Assembly (NCBI GenBank): GCA_964035795.1
Contig: OZ038321.1
Span: 13,633,971 to 13,697,970, forward strand
Length of the DNA: 64,000 bases
DNA from: Pterobdella sp. o SKG-2022
Taxonomy: Eukaryota > Annelida > Clitellata > Hirudinida > Piscicolidae
Reading direction: 5' to 3'
The translations under genes were made by a program, and so were the position numbers. Below, one piece after another: positions 1 through 10,911 of the stretch (the first letter of the stretch is position 1; each line of letters opens with the position of its first letter). The notes under the pieces were generated by a model. That model was not told the DNA's origin. It ran no database searches and saw nothing but the letters and a program-made list of their open reading frames with translations.

Positions 1-24
1 AAATCTGTTTAAAATCCAGCAAAA

Positions 25-3000
25 ATGGTGAACACATTGAAGGTGGTTTTTGTCTTCTTATTCTTTGGTGTTTCCATCTCCAGTGTAGACTCAACTAAAC
101 GCTACGGTGAGGTGAGTGTCGAATCCCTTTGTTAGTTTAATCATTCAAGCAGTAGTTATTAATAAGAGCTGAACAAGTTTAGATAATGATAAAATCAGAT
201 TATTAATTCACAGAAGTTATCTGAAAGTTAATTTTGATATACAACATCGATAATAAATTAATAAATACTAGAAACTATTCCGTCGCCAGTAGGTAAGATT
301 TGCTAAAAATGCTTGGTTATGTCAAATCTGTCGGTATTGTTGAACAAAATTTGGACTACATTTGAGAATGAAATATTTTTAATGATTTTAATGTGAATTT
401 ATGAAAAGTTTCAAAAGGTTATATGCAAACTGAGCCAAAAAATATTTGTGACACGAACTTTTTGTATAATAAATTATTTTGTTTCTCATCAATCGACTCA
501 AAAACAACATGAAACATGGCTTTTCCTACAAACTTAAAACACTCACAGAACAAGAAGTCTTCTCTGTTGCTGGGGGCTGGAGACAGACTGAGTCATGGCT
601 TTGGAAAGAGAAGTCAGCACAATTTATCATGATAATTTAGTATTTCAAAATTCATTATCATTAGGTTATTTATTTTAAACTTTATACATTATGTAGATAT
701 GGCAAAAGTTTTTTAATTTCTCGTTATAATGAGTGAATCCAACTTTGCGTTGTTCGTACATATGTCTCATTACTTTGAATTCATGAAATTATACATTTTT
801 TTAGATTTGTTTTATTCTTGAACAATTGATTGAAAAATAATTATTTTGTTATTTTTATAGAGCTATATTAGTTTGATTACTATAACTAAATTTTCACCCA
901 TGGAAATCGGGATGGTAAAACTTGATAAAAACAAAACCACCAAGTTTTCTATTTTTTTTCACATAAACATTGTGCAAGTTGATAGTTATGTTGAAAATAC
1001 AACTCACTCCACATTTACTCCGGTGCTATGAAATATATTATGTTTGCTAAGTTTCCAAAGCATAAAACTTTTTTTCCTTTTATATTCTTCAAACAATATG
1101 TAGTTTAACCTTCATATTTTGTGGCTTTTAATTCCCAAATTTCCATTTTTTATTGGCTTTTTTACACCTCTCTAAAATTTCAACCGGATTAGAAGTTTTT
1201 CAAATATTTATAATTTTCTTATCTACTTGACTGAAATGATTTGGGAAAATTTATTTGCCTATTAGATATTCATGAGTGAAATTTTTTTTCATATTTGAAA
1301 AGTTTCAAAGAAAAATAAAAATTCCAATTTATTATTTCAGGAGCGTATGAAAACACTTACGAAATACCAAACTACCTAGGTTCCTACAGAATATAATTTT
1401 CAATATACTTTTTATTTAAAATTTGAAACTAATTCTTTCAAATTTTTTTTATTTTGAGTAACCCATCTTCAAATATGTAACTGTAACGCTATGAAGTGTA
1501 AATATTCACATTGATGAAATACCTATTTCAGAAGAAGAGCTAGAAAAGTGGGATGAAGGAGATGTTAAGAGTTTTCAAGGTGAGATGTAACTTTTGAATA
1601 CTTCAGTTTCACTAGCTATATCTACTTATTAGGTTTGTTGAATAAGAGCAGAGCTTATATAAGTTTAATTAAGAAATGAAAACTATATATAAATTCCACA
1701 TAAGCGTTTTTAAATTGTTTTAAATACCAGCCGTATGTTTAAATTTTCAATTAAATATTTTTATTTAAATAATAACTAAAAAATATTGGAGCCATCTCAT
1801 GAAAAAAGTCAAAGTACTGACATTTGAATGTTGAGCTCTTTGCTTGAAAAACTTCATAACGGTATGCACCTTGTTTACCTGCTCAGATAATAAGGATGGG
1901 TCTTTCGCCATACATACAGGAGTAATTGGCATCGCTATAATATATAAAGAGATTTTGAAATAGTTTTCTATGATTCGAATAATTAATTATATAAAATCGT
2001 TTGATTCAAAATTATTTTCCTTAAATTTCAAACACAAAAATAAGTGGAAACTTAATTATACGAAAAACTTCATAATTTATTTTTTGGAAATAATTACGTT
2101 TAAAAAACATAATAAATTGTTTTAGTGTTTGAAATTATTTCAAAACCACAAAAAAGTAATTTAGTATAATCAAATGACTCCAAAAAAATATTTAAAAAAA
2201 CAGAGGTTTCAAAAATTTCATTTAAATAACGAAGTCCAGTTTAAAATAACTTGATGGACTTTTACCTATGCAATCCTCCTTAAACCCGGAAGAGGGTCAA
2301 ATTCGGTAGAATTTCAGTCAGAACGACATAAAAAAAATGATATGGTCAGTTGTCTTTTAATTACTAAATATTTAAAAAGAACAGAAAACTTTTAGGAAAT
2401 TCAAAGCAAATAACATTGTTCAATGCAAGAGGTTTAATTATAAAAATCGTGGTTTTTAATTGAAGTTGAAATAACTGTTTCAAATATGATTTCATGTCTG
2501 AATGTTTTAGGATGGCGAAATTTGAAGTTTTACTACCCTTTTAATATTCTCAGTCCGCCTGCCATTAAAATTGTCTTAACTGTTTCCTTTATGAAAATTT
2601 TCATTAAAAAATTCTACTTCTCCTGAACAATACACTAATATTCCGAATTTTTAAAAATTAATTAAATTTTTGGAACTCTACTATGAAAATATATAAAAAT
2701 GAAATAGCGAGGACAACTTTGACTCTTATTTTTTATTGCTAAAAGACTCGAAAAAGATGGGCTGTTACACAAACGATACCAATGTGTTTATTTATGTGAT
2801 TAGGAGCGAGCAAAAAAACACCCAATATTATTTGTGTGTATTATTGTAATTGCGATTAATATGTTGATGTTAATCTCCAATTTTCCACGTTGTTCAATAA
2901 AAAATTCTAGTGAAAAAATACTTTAAATTTAAGCTTTTAATTTATATTTTATAATCGAAGCGGGAATCGTTTTTGAACCTTATCTTGAATATTTCATTTT

Positions 3001-3607
3001 TTTGAAAAAACTCATCCGTTTCTCGTGATAATTTGGCCTTATGTGAGTAATCTATAAGTATTCAAACCATTATAAACTTACCAACTTTCCTTCCAGTACC
3101 ATCTGCTTGAACATCAAGTTTTTGATATGAGCACCATCAGAGTGTTGCAAACTTTCTCAAAAATAACTTAACACTGTTGAATAAAATTCTTTGACCGATT
3201 ATCAATAAGATCGTCTTTCGAGAAGTTATTTTAAAACTCGAGATATAAGGGAGAAATTTCTAATTTAGTAAAAATTGATACAAAAAAATTTCTGTTTTTA
3301 GTAAAACTACATCAAGTTAGTAAGAATCTGTACCGAATAACTGTTTCGACTGGTGTGTTATGAAAGATGACAACTTTTTGCAAGTAATGAACTCAACTTC
3401 TTATATCAAATTTGATGTTTCCATGTGTTTCATCTCTAAAATTGTTGTTTTTAAACCAGTTATTATACTTGAATACATAAATTGAAGTGAAAAAATAATT
3501 TTCAATTAAACTTCACAGCACTTCGCGTACTAAAAGCTATGAGACAAGGTCGAGATGCTTATCCAAGACAGGTTCCACAAATACAAAAGTTGATTTCTAA
3601 AAAATAA
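25..3607 (+). CDS. small secreted peptide precursor (prohormone-like), four exons
   Basis: Exons 25-106, 1341-1379, 1532-1579 and 3519-3607 join in phase 1 at each junction and give 85 residues ending in TAA. The N-terminus is a clear signal peptide: a Lys, then a hydrophobic core VVFVFLFFGVSI. It is followed about residue 25 by a dibasic Lys-Arg (STKR), a usual prohormone-convertase site. The mature part is charged and rich in Tyr, Glu and Lys, with YENTYEIPNYL early and ALRVLKAM later, and ends ISKK. There is no Gly-Lys-Arg amidation signal and no RF/RYamide ending, so it is not an obvious NPY/NPF peptide. Introns 1 and 3 are over 1 kb. The donor of exon 2 (GTTCCT) is weak; reading through it would end the protein after NYLGSYRI. 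I do not recognise a family. Secretion is a sequence-based prediction; a hormone role is inference. Confidence 0.6.
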
Positions 3608-6351
3608 TTCTTATTTTAATATCAATATCTAAGAAAAGTTTGTTTGAAAAGAGTAAAATTTTCAATTTTTTGAATTACATTGTTTAAGTTTGAAATAAGT
3701 TGAATAAATTAATTTTTTGGAGTTTAATATTATTAAGTTAAAGGTTTTTTTTTCTCCCAAAGGCGCTGAAAAATATGTTGTTTGAAGAATAAAAAACCAT
3801 TAGCCATGTTGCATTGGCAATTATATTCTCATGAATATCTTTTCTCAAATTATTTTAAAACCTTATATTTAATTTAAGCTAAATTGTTTAGTTGTGGTGG
3901 TTTAATAAAAAGTTGAATTTTTGAATGTTTTTTTTGAATACCTCAAAATCAAATTAAACCAAAAAATGATTTCAAAGAATATATAAGCAAGATTATAGCA
4001 AAAAGGAATTTTAAGTGGACGTTATTTTGAGAAAAAGTAAAGATGACCGCAAACAAATGTGGTCTGTGTTCATGATGAAACTAATATAAAAATGATGAAT
4101 GGCAATGAAAACGAAATATAAAAGTATAAAAACAGTGAAAGAAAGACAAGGTTGTTAGATATATAAACACTGGAGTGAGAGTTGTACAAACACTGAAACT
4201 ACTTTTTTGCGGAAGTTTGAAAATCTTTCAAATGTTAAATACTCGAGCTTTAAGCAATTTATTTACTATCATTTCTCAGTCGTTAATTTTGTAACAATCG
4301 AGTCAGCGCAGATGTTCATTTGTTTTTGGAGGAATGTGTTTTTAGAAGAAAATCTTGAAATTAATAACCTTTAAGAGTTACCAGAAAATAATGTTATAGC
4401 AAACAAACTTTTTGCAAAAGCAGTAAATAAATCAGGAAGCTTGTTTTTGACAAATGGTATCTGAGAAAGAAAATAATGGAAAACCCTTTTAAAGTGTCAT
4501 TTTTGAAAAAATGATTGTTCTAATTGAACGTTTTTAAAACAATTTACTCATAAATACCTGGTGAATAATAACGTCTTGAAGCATATGTTGGACAGCTTGG
4601 TGTGACTACTACATTCCTTACATGTATTTACATAAGTTTGGTTTGTTTTTGTTTATATTTATTTTTGAGCACTTTCAAACTGAAATTTTATTTTTATTAT
4701 GAATGATTAAATGCTGGAAACTAATTGATGGCGATATCGGGGGACATAATGTTAGCATCGAAAACTTTTTGTTCACTTCAAGTGAAGCGTTTTGAATTGT
4801 TGAAAAGATTTATTGAATTCTTTAGGTGTTTTTTTGTCGATTCTATTTTTTAAATTTTTTCGTTTAAAAGCTTTACGATGGATAAAAAAAACCTTGTTAA
4901 AGAAATATCAAAAAAAATTTGCATTTTCGTTGAGAAAATCAATATTTTATTGAAAATATTTCTAAAATTTATCGAAAAATTGGCGAAAACTAATCAATTT
5001 AAGAAACAGTGAAAACCAGTCGTTTGAAGATTATTTTCTTTCTTTCATAGTTTCAAGCGCATCATTCTAACAATTTCCAAATACTATCATAATATTTATA
5101 CATTAGCTTTTAAAAAAATTATTCTCTAGTTTACAGCTGATTTATAAATTTTATTTCAAAAATTTTTGATGAAAAGATATTCAATTAACTACCAAAGATT
5201 GACAATCGAAAATCCGCATCTTCAATAATCCGAAATGAATTTGAACTAGTTTCAATACTGTTAATTTTACCACTTATCCTTAAATTGCATATAATCAAAA
5301 GCCGGTGGTTTTACACATAATCTCTACACTTCTTTTGTCATAGCCAGCATATGGGTCTAGGGCTTTCCTTGTCTATTCTGCTATGTTATCACCCCATCTT
5401 TTTCCCTGTATTTTTTTCTACCACTTCAGATTTTATCTTCCATTTTGAAACTTGAGTTTCTTTAATGACTGTTGCTACGTTGTTTGAAAGTTTTAGAGCA
5501 TTTTCATTGCTGATTTGGTCTTTTTTGTGCAAATCAAAAACTTTCAGACAATATTACCCTTCAACTTTATGTATCTTTCCACGAAAGAGGGCTGTAAGCA
5601 TGCATGTTTCAGAAGTACAAAAAAAGATAAAAACCAAGTTTGAATTTCAGAATGATATTTTTATGTTTCTATCTGAATGTATAAATATTGCACGCGTATT
5701 ATTCCGCCTTATTAGGTGACGTTAAAAAAAATTTCGATCTAGGTCATCTGGCATTAGTTCAGTTTTTATTTTTTAGAGTCCAATTTATAGTTTTCTTCAG
5801 TCTAATTCATAGGTTTTATTCTTTAACTCCATGAGTTTATAGAATAAAGTTTTTATTAAAAAGTTTCTAATGCGTTGGAATTGTTAGCTCTTACAGATAA
5901 ATCCATTAACTGAGTCTCCCTTGTAATAGGTTTTTCTATCATGAAAGTTTTAAACTTATTCCAAAGAAAGCAAACTGAAACCTTATGACTGATCATGTGG
6001 TTTTCTTGGTGGTTTGAGATGGTTATTCATTATTTATATTAATTAATTTATATTCAATTTTTTTTTTCAAACAAGAATTCTTTTATTGATATAAACAACA
6101 ATTACATGAAATTCAAATTGAAGTGAACAAGCTAAAAATGAGTAACTAAAGTAATTACAACAAACTCAAAAAAGAAATGAAATGGCATAAATAGATTCAA
6201 ATAAAATTAGATACTACGAGTTAACATCGAAACAACTGCCTTTCAAGGGTATAATGATATACCGTAAATAAAATGGCAAAAAAAACAAAACAAATAATTC
6301 AACTCGAAAAGAATAAAAATGAAGTAATATCAGACTAGAAAAATCATATTT

Positions 6352-6549
6352 TCATAACTTGGTGTTGTTTAGGATATATTTTTTCACAAGAGTTTTGAAT
6401 AATTTCAACGATTTTATGGATTTAAGATTATCTGGTAATTGATTCCAGTATTTAACACCTTTTACTCTTGAAAGAAATTTTTTTAAAAATATTTTTTCAA
6501 ATATACATTTGCTATTTTTGCTTCTAAAATTATTTTTAACACATTCCAC
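6352..6549 (-). mobile_element. LINE remnant: end of a reverse-transcriptase ORF
   Basis: The frame reads RVKGVKYWNQLPDNLKSIKS followed by a Leu/Lys-rich stretch. This is the characteristic C-terminal signature of CR1/jockey-type non-LTR retrotransposon polyproteins (pattern RVVxxWNxLPxxVxxxxSLxxFK). Nothing upstream on this strand continues the reverse transcriptase, so it is a 5'-truncated copy, as LINEs usually are. The assignment rests on this motif alone. Confidence 0.55.
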
Positions 6550-6819
6550 TATATACCTATAAAATTTAGCTATATTTCATATGTAGTTTTTAGTTATCCA
6601 CATATTTATCTGAGTATCTTTATTGAATGCACATTTAGTTGACTATTTTTACAAAATTTATAGTTAAAATTTTCAACTAATGATTATACACCTTAAAATA
6701 TTTGTTTTATAGCTCTTAGTTATTTATTTTTTCATTTTATTTTTATTTAATATTATTTTTTTATAGAATTATTATTATTAATACATATTTTTTTTGTGTT
6801 GTAGTATAATAATTATGTG

Positions 6820-6870
6820 GCCTAGAAACTCTTGAAGTTAATGCTACTTCAATCTTATTCGTAATTTTAT
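6820..6870 (+). repeat. short dispersed repeat, copy 1
   Basis: One of four copies (also near 7900, 10618 and 11473) sharing the core CTAGAAGCTCCTGAAGTT and then ATGC and an AT-rich tail with TATTCGTAAT. This copy differs at a few positions (CTAGAAACTCTTGAAGTTAA). The family is unidentified. Confidence 0.5.
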
Positions 6871-7899
6871 TGTATTGTAGTTCGTTTAGTTCTGATATTT
6901 GAACCTATTTTAGATTATTTTATATCTATCAATCTCATATACAAAAATTTGTATAATTTTTTCCATTTTTTTAGTTTTATTGAAAATATTCACAGTTTTA
7001 ATCAACATTTGTATTATTATTTAAATTTACTATTATTACTGTGTTTATGTAAGCATAAATAAATTTGAAAGTATGCTTGATAACATATAATCTTGTCAAT
7101 TTTGATTATACATATCTTGTCCAATTTGCTGAAGAATGTATTTTCAAATCTAAAATTTTTTCCTTTCATTGAGTTTTTCGCTTTTTTCATCATCAAAAAA
7201 TAGTTATAATTCTCATTCGGACTCGGTTTTTAGGTCATAATGAAAGACTGGGCGTGTGTTTTCTTTTGACAGTTGTGTTTGTTTCTGAGAATGAGCCTAA
7301 GCTTTTTTAAATCAAACGTAGAATTTTTTTCAGCTTGCTGAGTATTAATGGTTTATTTCTTTTTTGATGAGAGATTGGTGGATTGTTTAAAAGACAAAGC
7401 TAAAGTCCTTGTGATAATGTCGATTTTCTTAAAATTATAGTTTTTGTTATGATAAAGGTAAGAGATGCAGTGCTTGTTGCAGCAATATATCTTGCACTTT
7501 CACTACCACCCTGCATACGCTGCAAACAAAGAGTTCCAGAAACATTTTGCAATAGCTTTTGGTACTTCAAGTTTTTTGCTTTCCGTTCAATTCTGAACAA
7601 CAGTACTAGACAACCAAGATAAGAGGGTCGCGTTAGAAGTTTTTCGATCTGAACCCCATTGACGAATGTAGAAAGACCAAATAAGTCAACGATAATTCAA
7701 TGAAATATGAAAAAGCTGCAAGATTTAGAGTTTTTGACGCCAATCGAAGGTTTGCTGTATAAGTTATAATGGCGATTAAAGTAGTCGACTTATATACTTA
7801 AAAATCGAATAATTAAGTTACAAATCCCACATCTACAAAAAAATTGTATTTCATTACATTACATTTAGTTTTTTGCATTCATAGTTCATAATACTCAGT

Positions 7900-7950
7900 G
7901 GTCTAGAAGCTCCTGAAGTTAATGCCAATATAACCATACTCGTATTTAAT
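7900..7950 (+). repeat. short dispersed repeat, copy 2
   Basis: Carries CTAGAAGCTCCTGAAGTTAA and then ATGCCAATATAACCATACTC, closely matching the copies at 10618 and 11473. All four copies are in the same orientation. Confidence 0.5.
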
Positions 7951-7989
7951 TTGATTAGAGTAACTACAGAAAAATTTTAAATTAAAACA

Positions 7990-8290
7990 ATCTTTTTATC
8001 CATGGAGTTGGAAAAACAGAATATTGATATCGTTGCTGTGAATAAGATTAGGCTTCTTTGATGGTGGCTATACTTTTTACTGATGGTAAGCCCTTTGAAC
8101 AACAAGGGATTCCGATGAGGGTTTTGTCATAAAATTAATGTAGCTGGATTTCAACTGATAAACTTTTTCAACCAGTGAAAAAACTGTGACTCGGAAGGGT
8201 GAGGGTATTGTGCTCCTTTTCCAAAAGTAAATTGCAGTGACTGCGAAAATTAGAGGCATATCCTTGATCTCAACTTTAGAGGAAAATTTA
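7990..8290 (+). mobile_element. decayed LINE endonuclease fragment
   Basis: Plus-strand frames, interrupted by stops and shifts, give MELEKQNIDIVAVNKIRL and then GFCHKINVAGFQLI. This is the layout of the apurinic-type endonuclease of non-LTR retrotransposons (ELxxxxIDIxALxExRL ... GFxIKxxL). It is clearly non-functional. Similarity was judged by eye, so the subfamily is not assigned. Confidence 0.5.
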
Positions 8291-8370
8291 GCTAGAATAC
8301 TTTTTACAGACTAAAAAATTACATGCTGAAAAAATTTTGTGCAAAATAAACACAAAATAATTAATAAACA

Positions 8371-8448
8371 TAATTTCACGAAGCTTCACGTAAGACAAAC
8401 TAACATTCTCAAATGTAAGTTTGTCTTGCGTCAAGCTTCGTGAGATTG
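8371..8448. repeat. near-perfect hairpin (inverted repeat), about 35-bp arms
   Basis: The left arm 8371-8407 contains TTTCACGAAGCTTCACGTAA and the right arm 8412-8448 contains its near-exact complement, separated by only about 4 bases. It could be a miniature inverted-repeat element or a foldback relic. It lies about 400 bp upstream of DENR. No terminal repeat or target duplication is obvious. Confidence 0.7.
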
Positions 8449-8858
8449 TGCTTGAAAAATACTTTGTTTTTAATTTTTATACATCCTAGAAAAATACTAT
8501 CAGTCAAGTCGCAATGTGGATTTCAAAATGGGTGCAAGTCAGGAATTCATTTATTAGTGTTCATACATTAATGTAAAAATATATTTTACCCAGGTTTTAT
8601 TGATATAATCAAATTTTCAGTCAAGGTTTTGATTTTAAAATTTAATGTTCAGCTTCATGTTTGAAGTTTACTTTTAGAGATCTCATGTAATGTACTTTCT
8701 TTTTCAGAGGTTTTTCTGATTTTATAGAAGCATATGTTTTCATTAAAGCATATTTTAATTTTATTCAAAAACATTATAACTGTTTGTAATTCTTGTGAAA
8801 AAATAAAATCTTTTCGTAACGACATTTGTAAAATATTTTTTTCTATTTTCTTTCAGAC

Positions 8859-10057
8859 ATGGCAGAAGAAGAAAACAAAATCTCTGAAAAAAAAGAATTT
8901 ATTATTCATTCTGGTCCAATTTTTGGAATGAAATATCCTTTAAATGTTGTGTATTGCCCTCCCGATAGTAAGTTTGATTTTTAATTAATTTTTATCAAAC
9001 TTTAAATAAAATAATTGAATTTCTATTTGTTCATGTTTTTAATATATATTTATATAACCATAAATGCTCATGTATATAGTTCAAATTTTTTTGTTTCAGT
9101 TTGTGATGGTTGGCCTTTAGAAGTAAGTTTAAGAACTTTTTAAAATTACATTAATGTTATTATTAAAAATTGCTGAATAATTATTTTTCAGTATTGTGAG
9201 TACCATCCAGGCTATGAAAAAGCAAAAATATGGGCTGAAAAACACCTAACAGATGAAGTCAAAGATCTTCTAATTGGTTATAACCTGTAATATTTTTCAT
9301 ATTAATAATTGGAACTTATTTTCCAAGTTTTTTAAAATATCAAAAAAACAGTAGAAGATTCAGTAAGTTCTGGGGAAGGAGATAAAAAAAAGAGGCAAAC
9401 CCGAGGTGGGAAAGCACAAATTAAAACTAAACAGAAGCAGGAAGTTGAAAAAAAAATTTGTTTATCTAGGTATGTTATATTAATAATTTCAATTTTTTTA
9501 TTTGAAAAATATTATGGTTTTTGAAGCTGACATTTTTAAATGTATATATCAGGTCAAGTAGAGGCAAGAAAAAGTTTGTAACTATTGTTTCAGGTCTAAC
9601 AACTTATGGTTAGTGATCTATTTCAAATAAAATTAATATTTCACTAAAGATTTAAAAATAAACATACTTTTCCTTATAATATCACTCTAATTTCATCTAT
9701 TCCAATATATGTGAATATGTAGAGAAACTTAAGCTTAATATTTTGAACCATTTCTACAAACCCTATTAATAATTTCATCAACAGAAATTGACTTAAAAAA
9801 AGCTAGCAAGTTTTTTGGTAGCAAATTTGCATGCGGTAGTAGTGTGACAGGAGAAGATGAAATCGTCATTCAAGGAGATGTGAAGGATGAGCTGTTTGAT
9901 GTTCTCACTACACAATGGCCTGAGGTCCGTTTGATTTATTCCTTTTTTTTGGATAATTTCAAATTCTATCCAATTCTTTTCTTTGATTTATATTTTTAAT
10001 TAACATTTGAAGATTGATGAAGATTCGATAGAAGATTTGGGAGATCAGAAAAGATGA
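8859..10057 (+). CDS. DENR: density-regulated protein DENR (translation re-initiation/recycling factor)
   Basis: Seven exons (8859-8967, 9100-9122, 9192-9276, 9352-9469, 9553-9608, 9785-9924, 10013-10057) give 191 residues, against 198 in human. DENR pairs with MCT-1 on the 40S subunit and promotes re-initiation and release of deacylated tRNA. The N-terminal zinc-site region keeps Cys residues in the order YC...ICDGW...YCEYHP. A Lys/Gln-rich linker follows. The C-terminal SUI1 domain has KKKFVTIVSGLTTYEIDL, FGSKFACGSSVTGEDEI, VIQGDV and QWPEIDEDSIEDLG, all family hallmarks. The human second Cys of the first pair is replaced (CPPD instead of CGVC), which may alter metal binding. A splice acceptor TTTCAG ends 2 bp before the ATG, so the 5' UTR is spliced on, in cis or by a spliced leader. 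The next gene, SERAC1, converges from the other strand. Confidence 0.95.
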
Positions 10058-10504
10058 ATCTTATAAATTTTGATTAATTATCTTAATAAATATTTATATC
10101 TCTATAATTCAAATTAAAATAGTTTTTGTATTAATCGAATTCATATATATTTATCTGGCGAAAATTTAATTTGAGTAAAGAAAATAGTTATCTTAGAAAA
10201 TTTTAAATACAATTTAAAATCGCGGCATAGATTACTAAAAAAATAGGTTTATACGTTGGATTATAATCAAAATTTCCATTACATGTATATCAATCTTTGT
10301 ACTGACCGCCGAAACCTCTAAGAAATAAAATATGAAGCTATGATTTATTATAGGCCTGAAGTCAGCCGCCTTGTTTTGAAATAGGTTTTTTGTTTCACCC
10401 GTTTTTATATGTTTGTTTATATTTAACAAGATGTAAAATTTTAATTTCAAATAATTCGTACAACAGTTCAAGACTTGTCCATGCTTGGTAAAAAACATCG
10501 ATAT

Positions 10505-10550
10505 GTAGGTGTAGCTCAAGCTGAGCTTTAGACTAATTATCTAAAGAATT
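10505..10550 (+). repeat. fragment of tRNA-derived SINE head
   Basis: Contains TAGCTCAAGCTGAGC and then TTAGACTAATTATCTAAAG, the D-arm and anticodon-arm part of the SINE family seen in full at 38783, 42893 and 47278. The T-arm and 3' body are missing. Confidence 0.55.
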
Positions 10551-10617
10551 TTTCATGTTTCAAAAGCTCTAAAGAAAATAATTACGCTATCACAAATTAT
10601 CTTTATACTTAAATTTT

Positions 10618-10670
10618 GACCTAGAAGCTCCAGAAGTTCATGCCACTATAATCCTTTTCGTTATTGTAAT
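10618..10670 (+). repeat. short dispersed repeat, copy 3
   Basis: CTAGAAGCTCCAGAAGTTCA followed by TGCCACTATAATCC. It matches the copies at 7900 and 11473 in sequence and orientation. Confidence 0.5.
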
Positions 10671-10911
10671 CATATAATGAAAAAATTTCATGTGAAGCGC
10701 AGCTAGCAAATACGCCATTAAAATCACAAGGCTGATAATGCAATTATTTTCAGTTTCAACACAACCTTCTAGTTTGGCTTTGCCAAGTGCGTTTGCAGAA
10801 TATATGTGAAACACGAACTACAAAAATATATACCAAACTTTTATTAAAATATCATTTTTATTCAAAAAATATTTCCTTTGTTAAATCCTAATTACTGCAC
10901 TTGTTTTTATA

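Larger units (their letters stand above)
3608..8858. other. intergenic DNA, 5.2 kb, repeat remnants only
   Basis: Very AT-rich DNA with no exon-like open frames on either strand, apart from decayed retroelement pieces at 6352-6549 and 7990-8290. It also holds two copies of a short dispersed repeat (6820 and 7900) and a long hairpin at 8371-8448. The stretch 3608-6350 shows nothing I can name. Confidence 0.6.
10058..10911. other. intergenic spacer between convergent DENR and SERAC1
   Basis: No coding frame is supported. It holds a SINE-head fragment at 10505-10550 and one copy of the short dispersed repeat at 10618. Both gene 3' ends lie here, but no polyadenylation signal stands out from the AT-rich background. 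Confidence 0.6.

Noticed and set aside
1..3610. NPY/NPF neuropeptide identity for the secreted peptide
   Set aside because: No C-terminal RxRF/RxRY-Gly with a dibasic site, and the helix pattern does not fit; kept as an unknown secreted peptide.
5281..5470. Possible antisense LINE C-terminus
   Set aside because: The block is less AT-rich than its flanks but no frame on either strand gives a recognisable motif.
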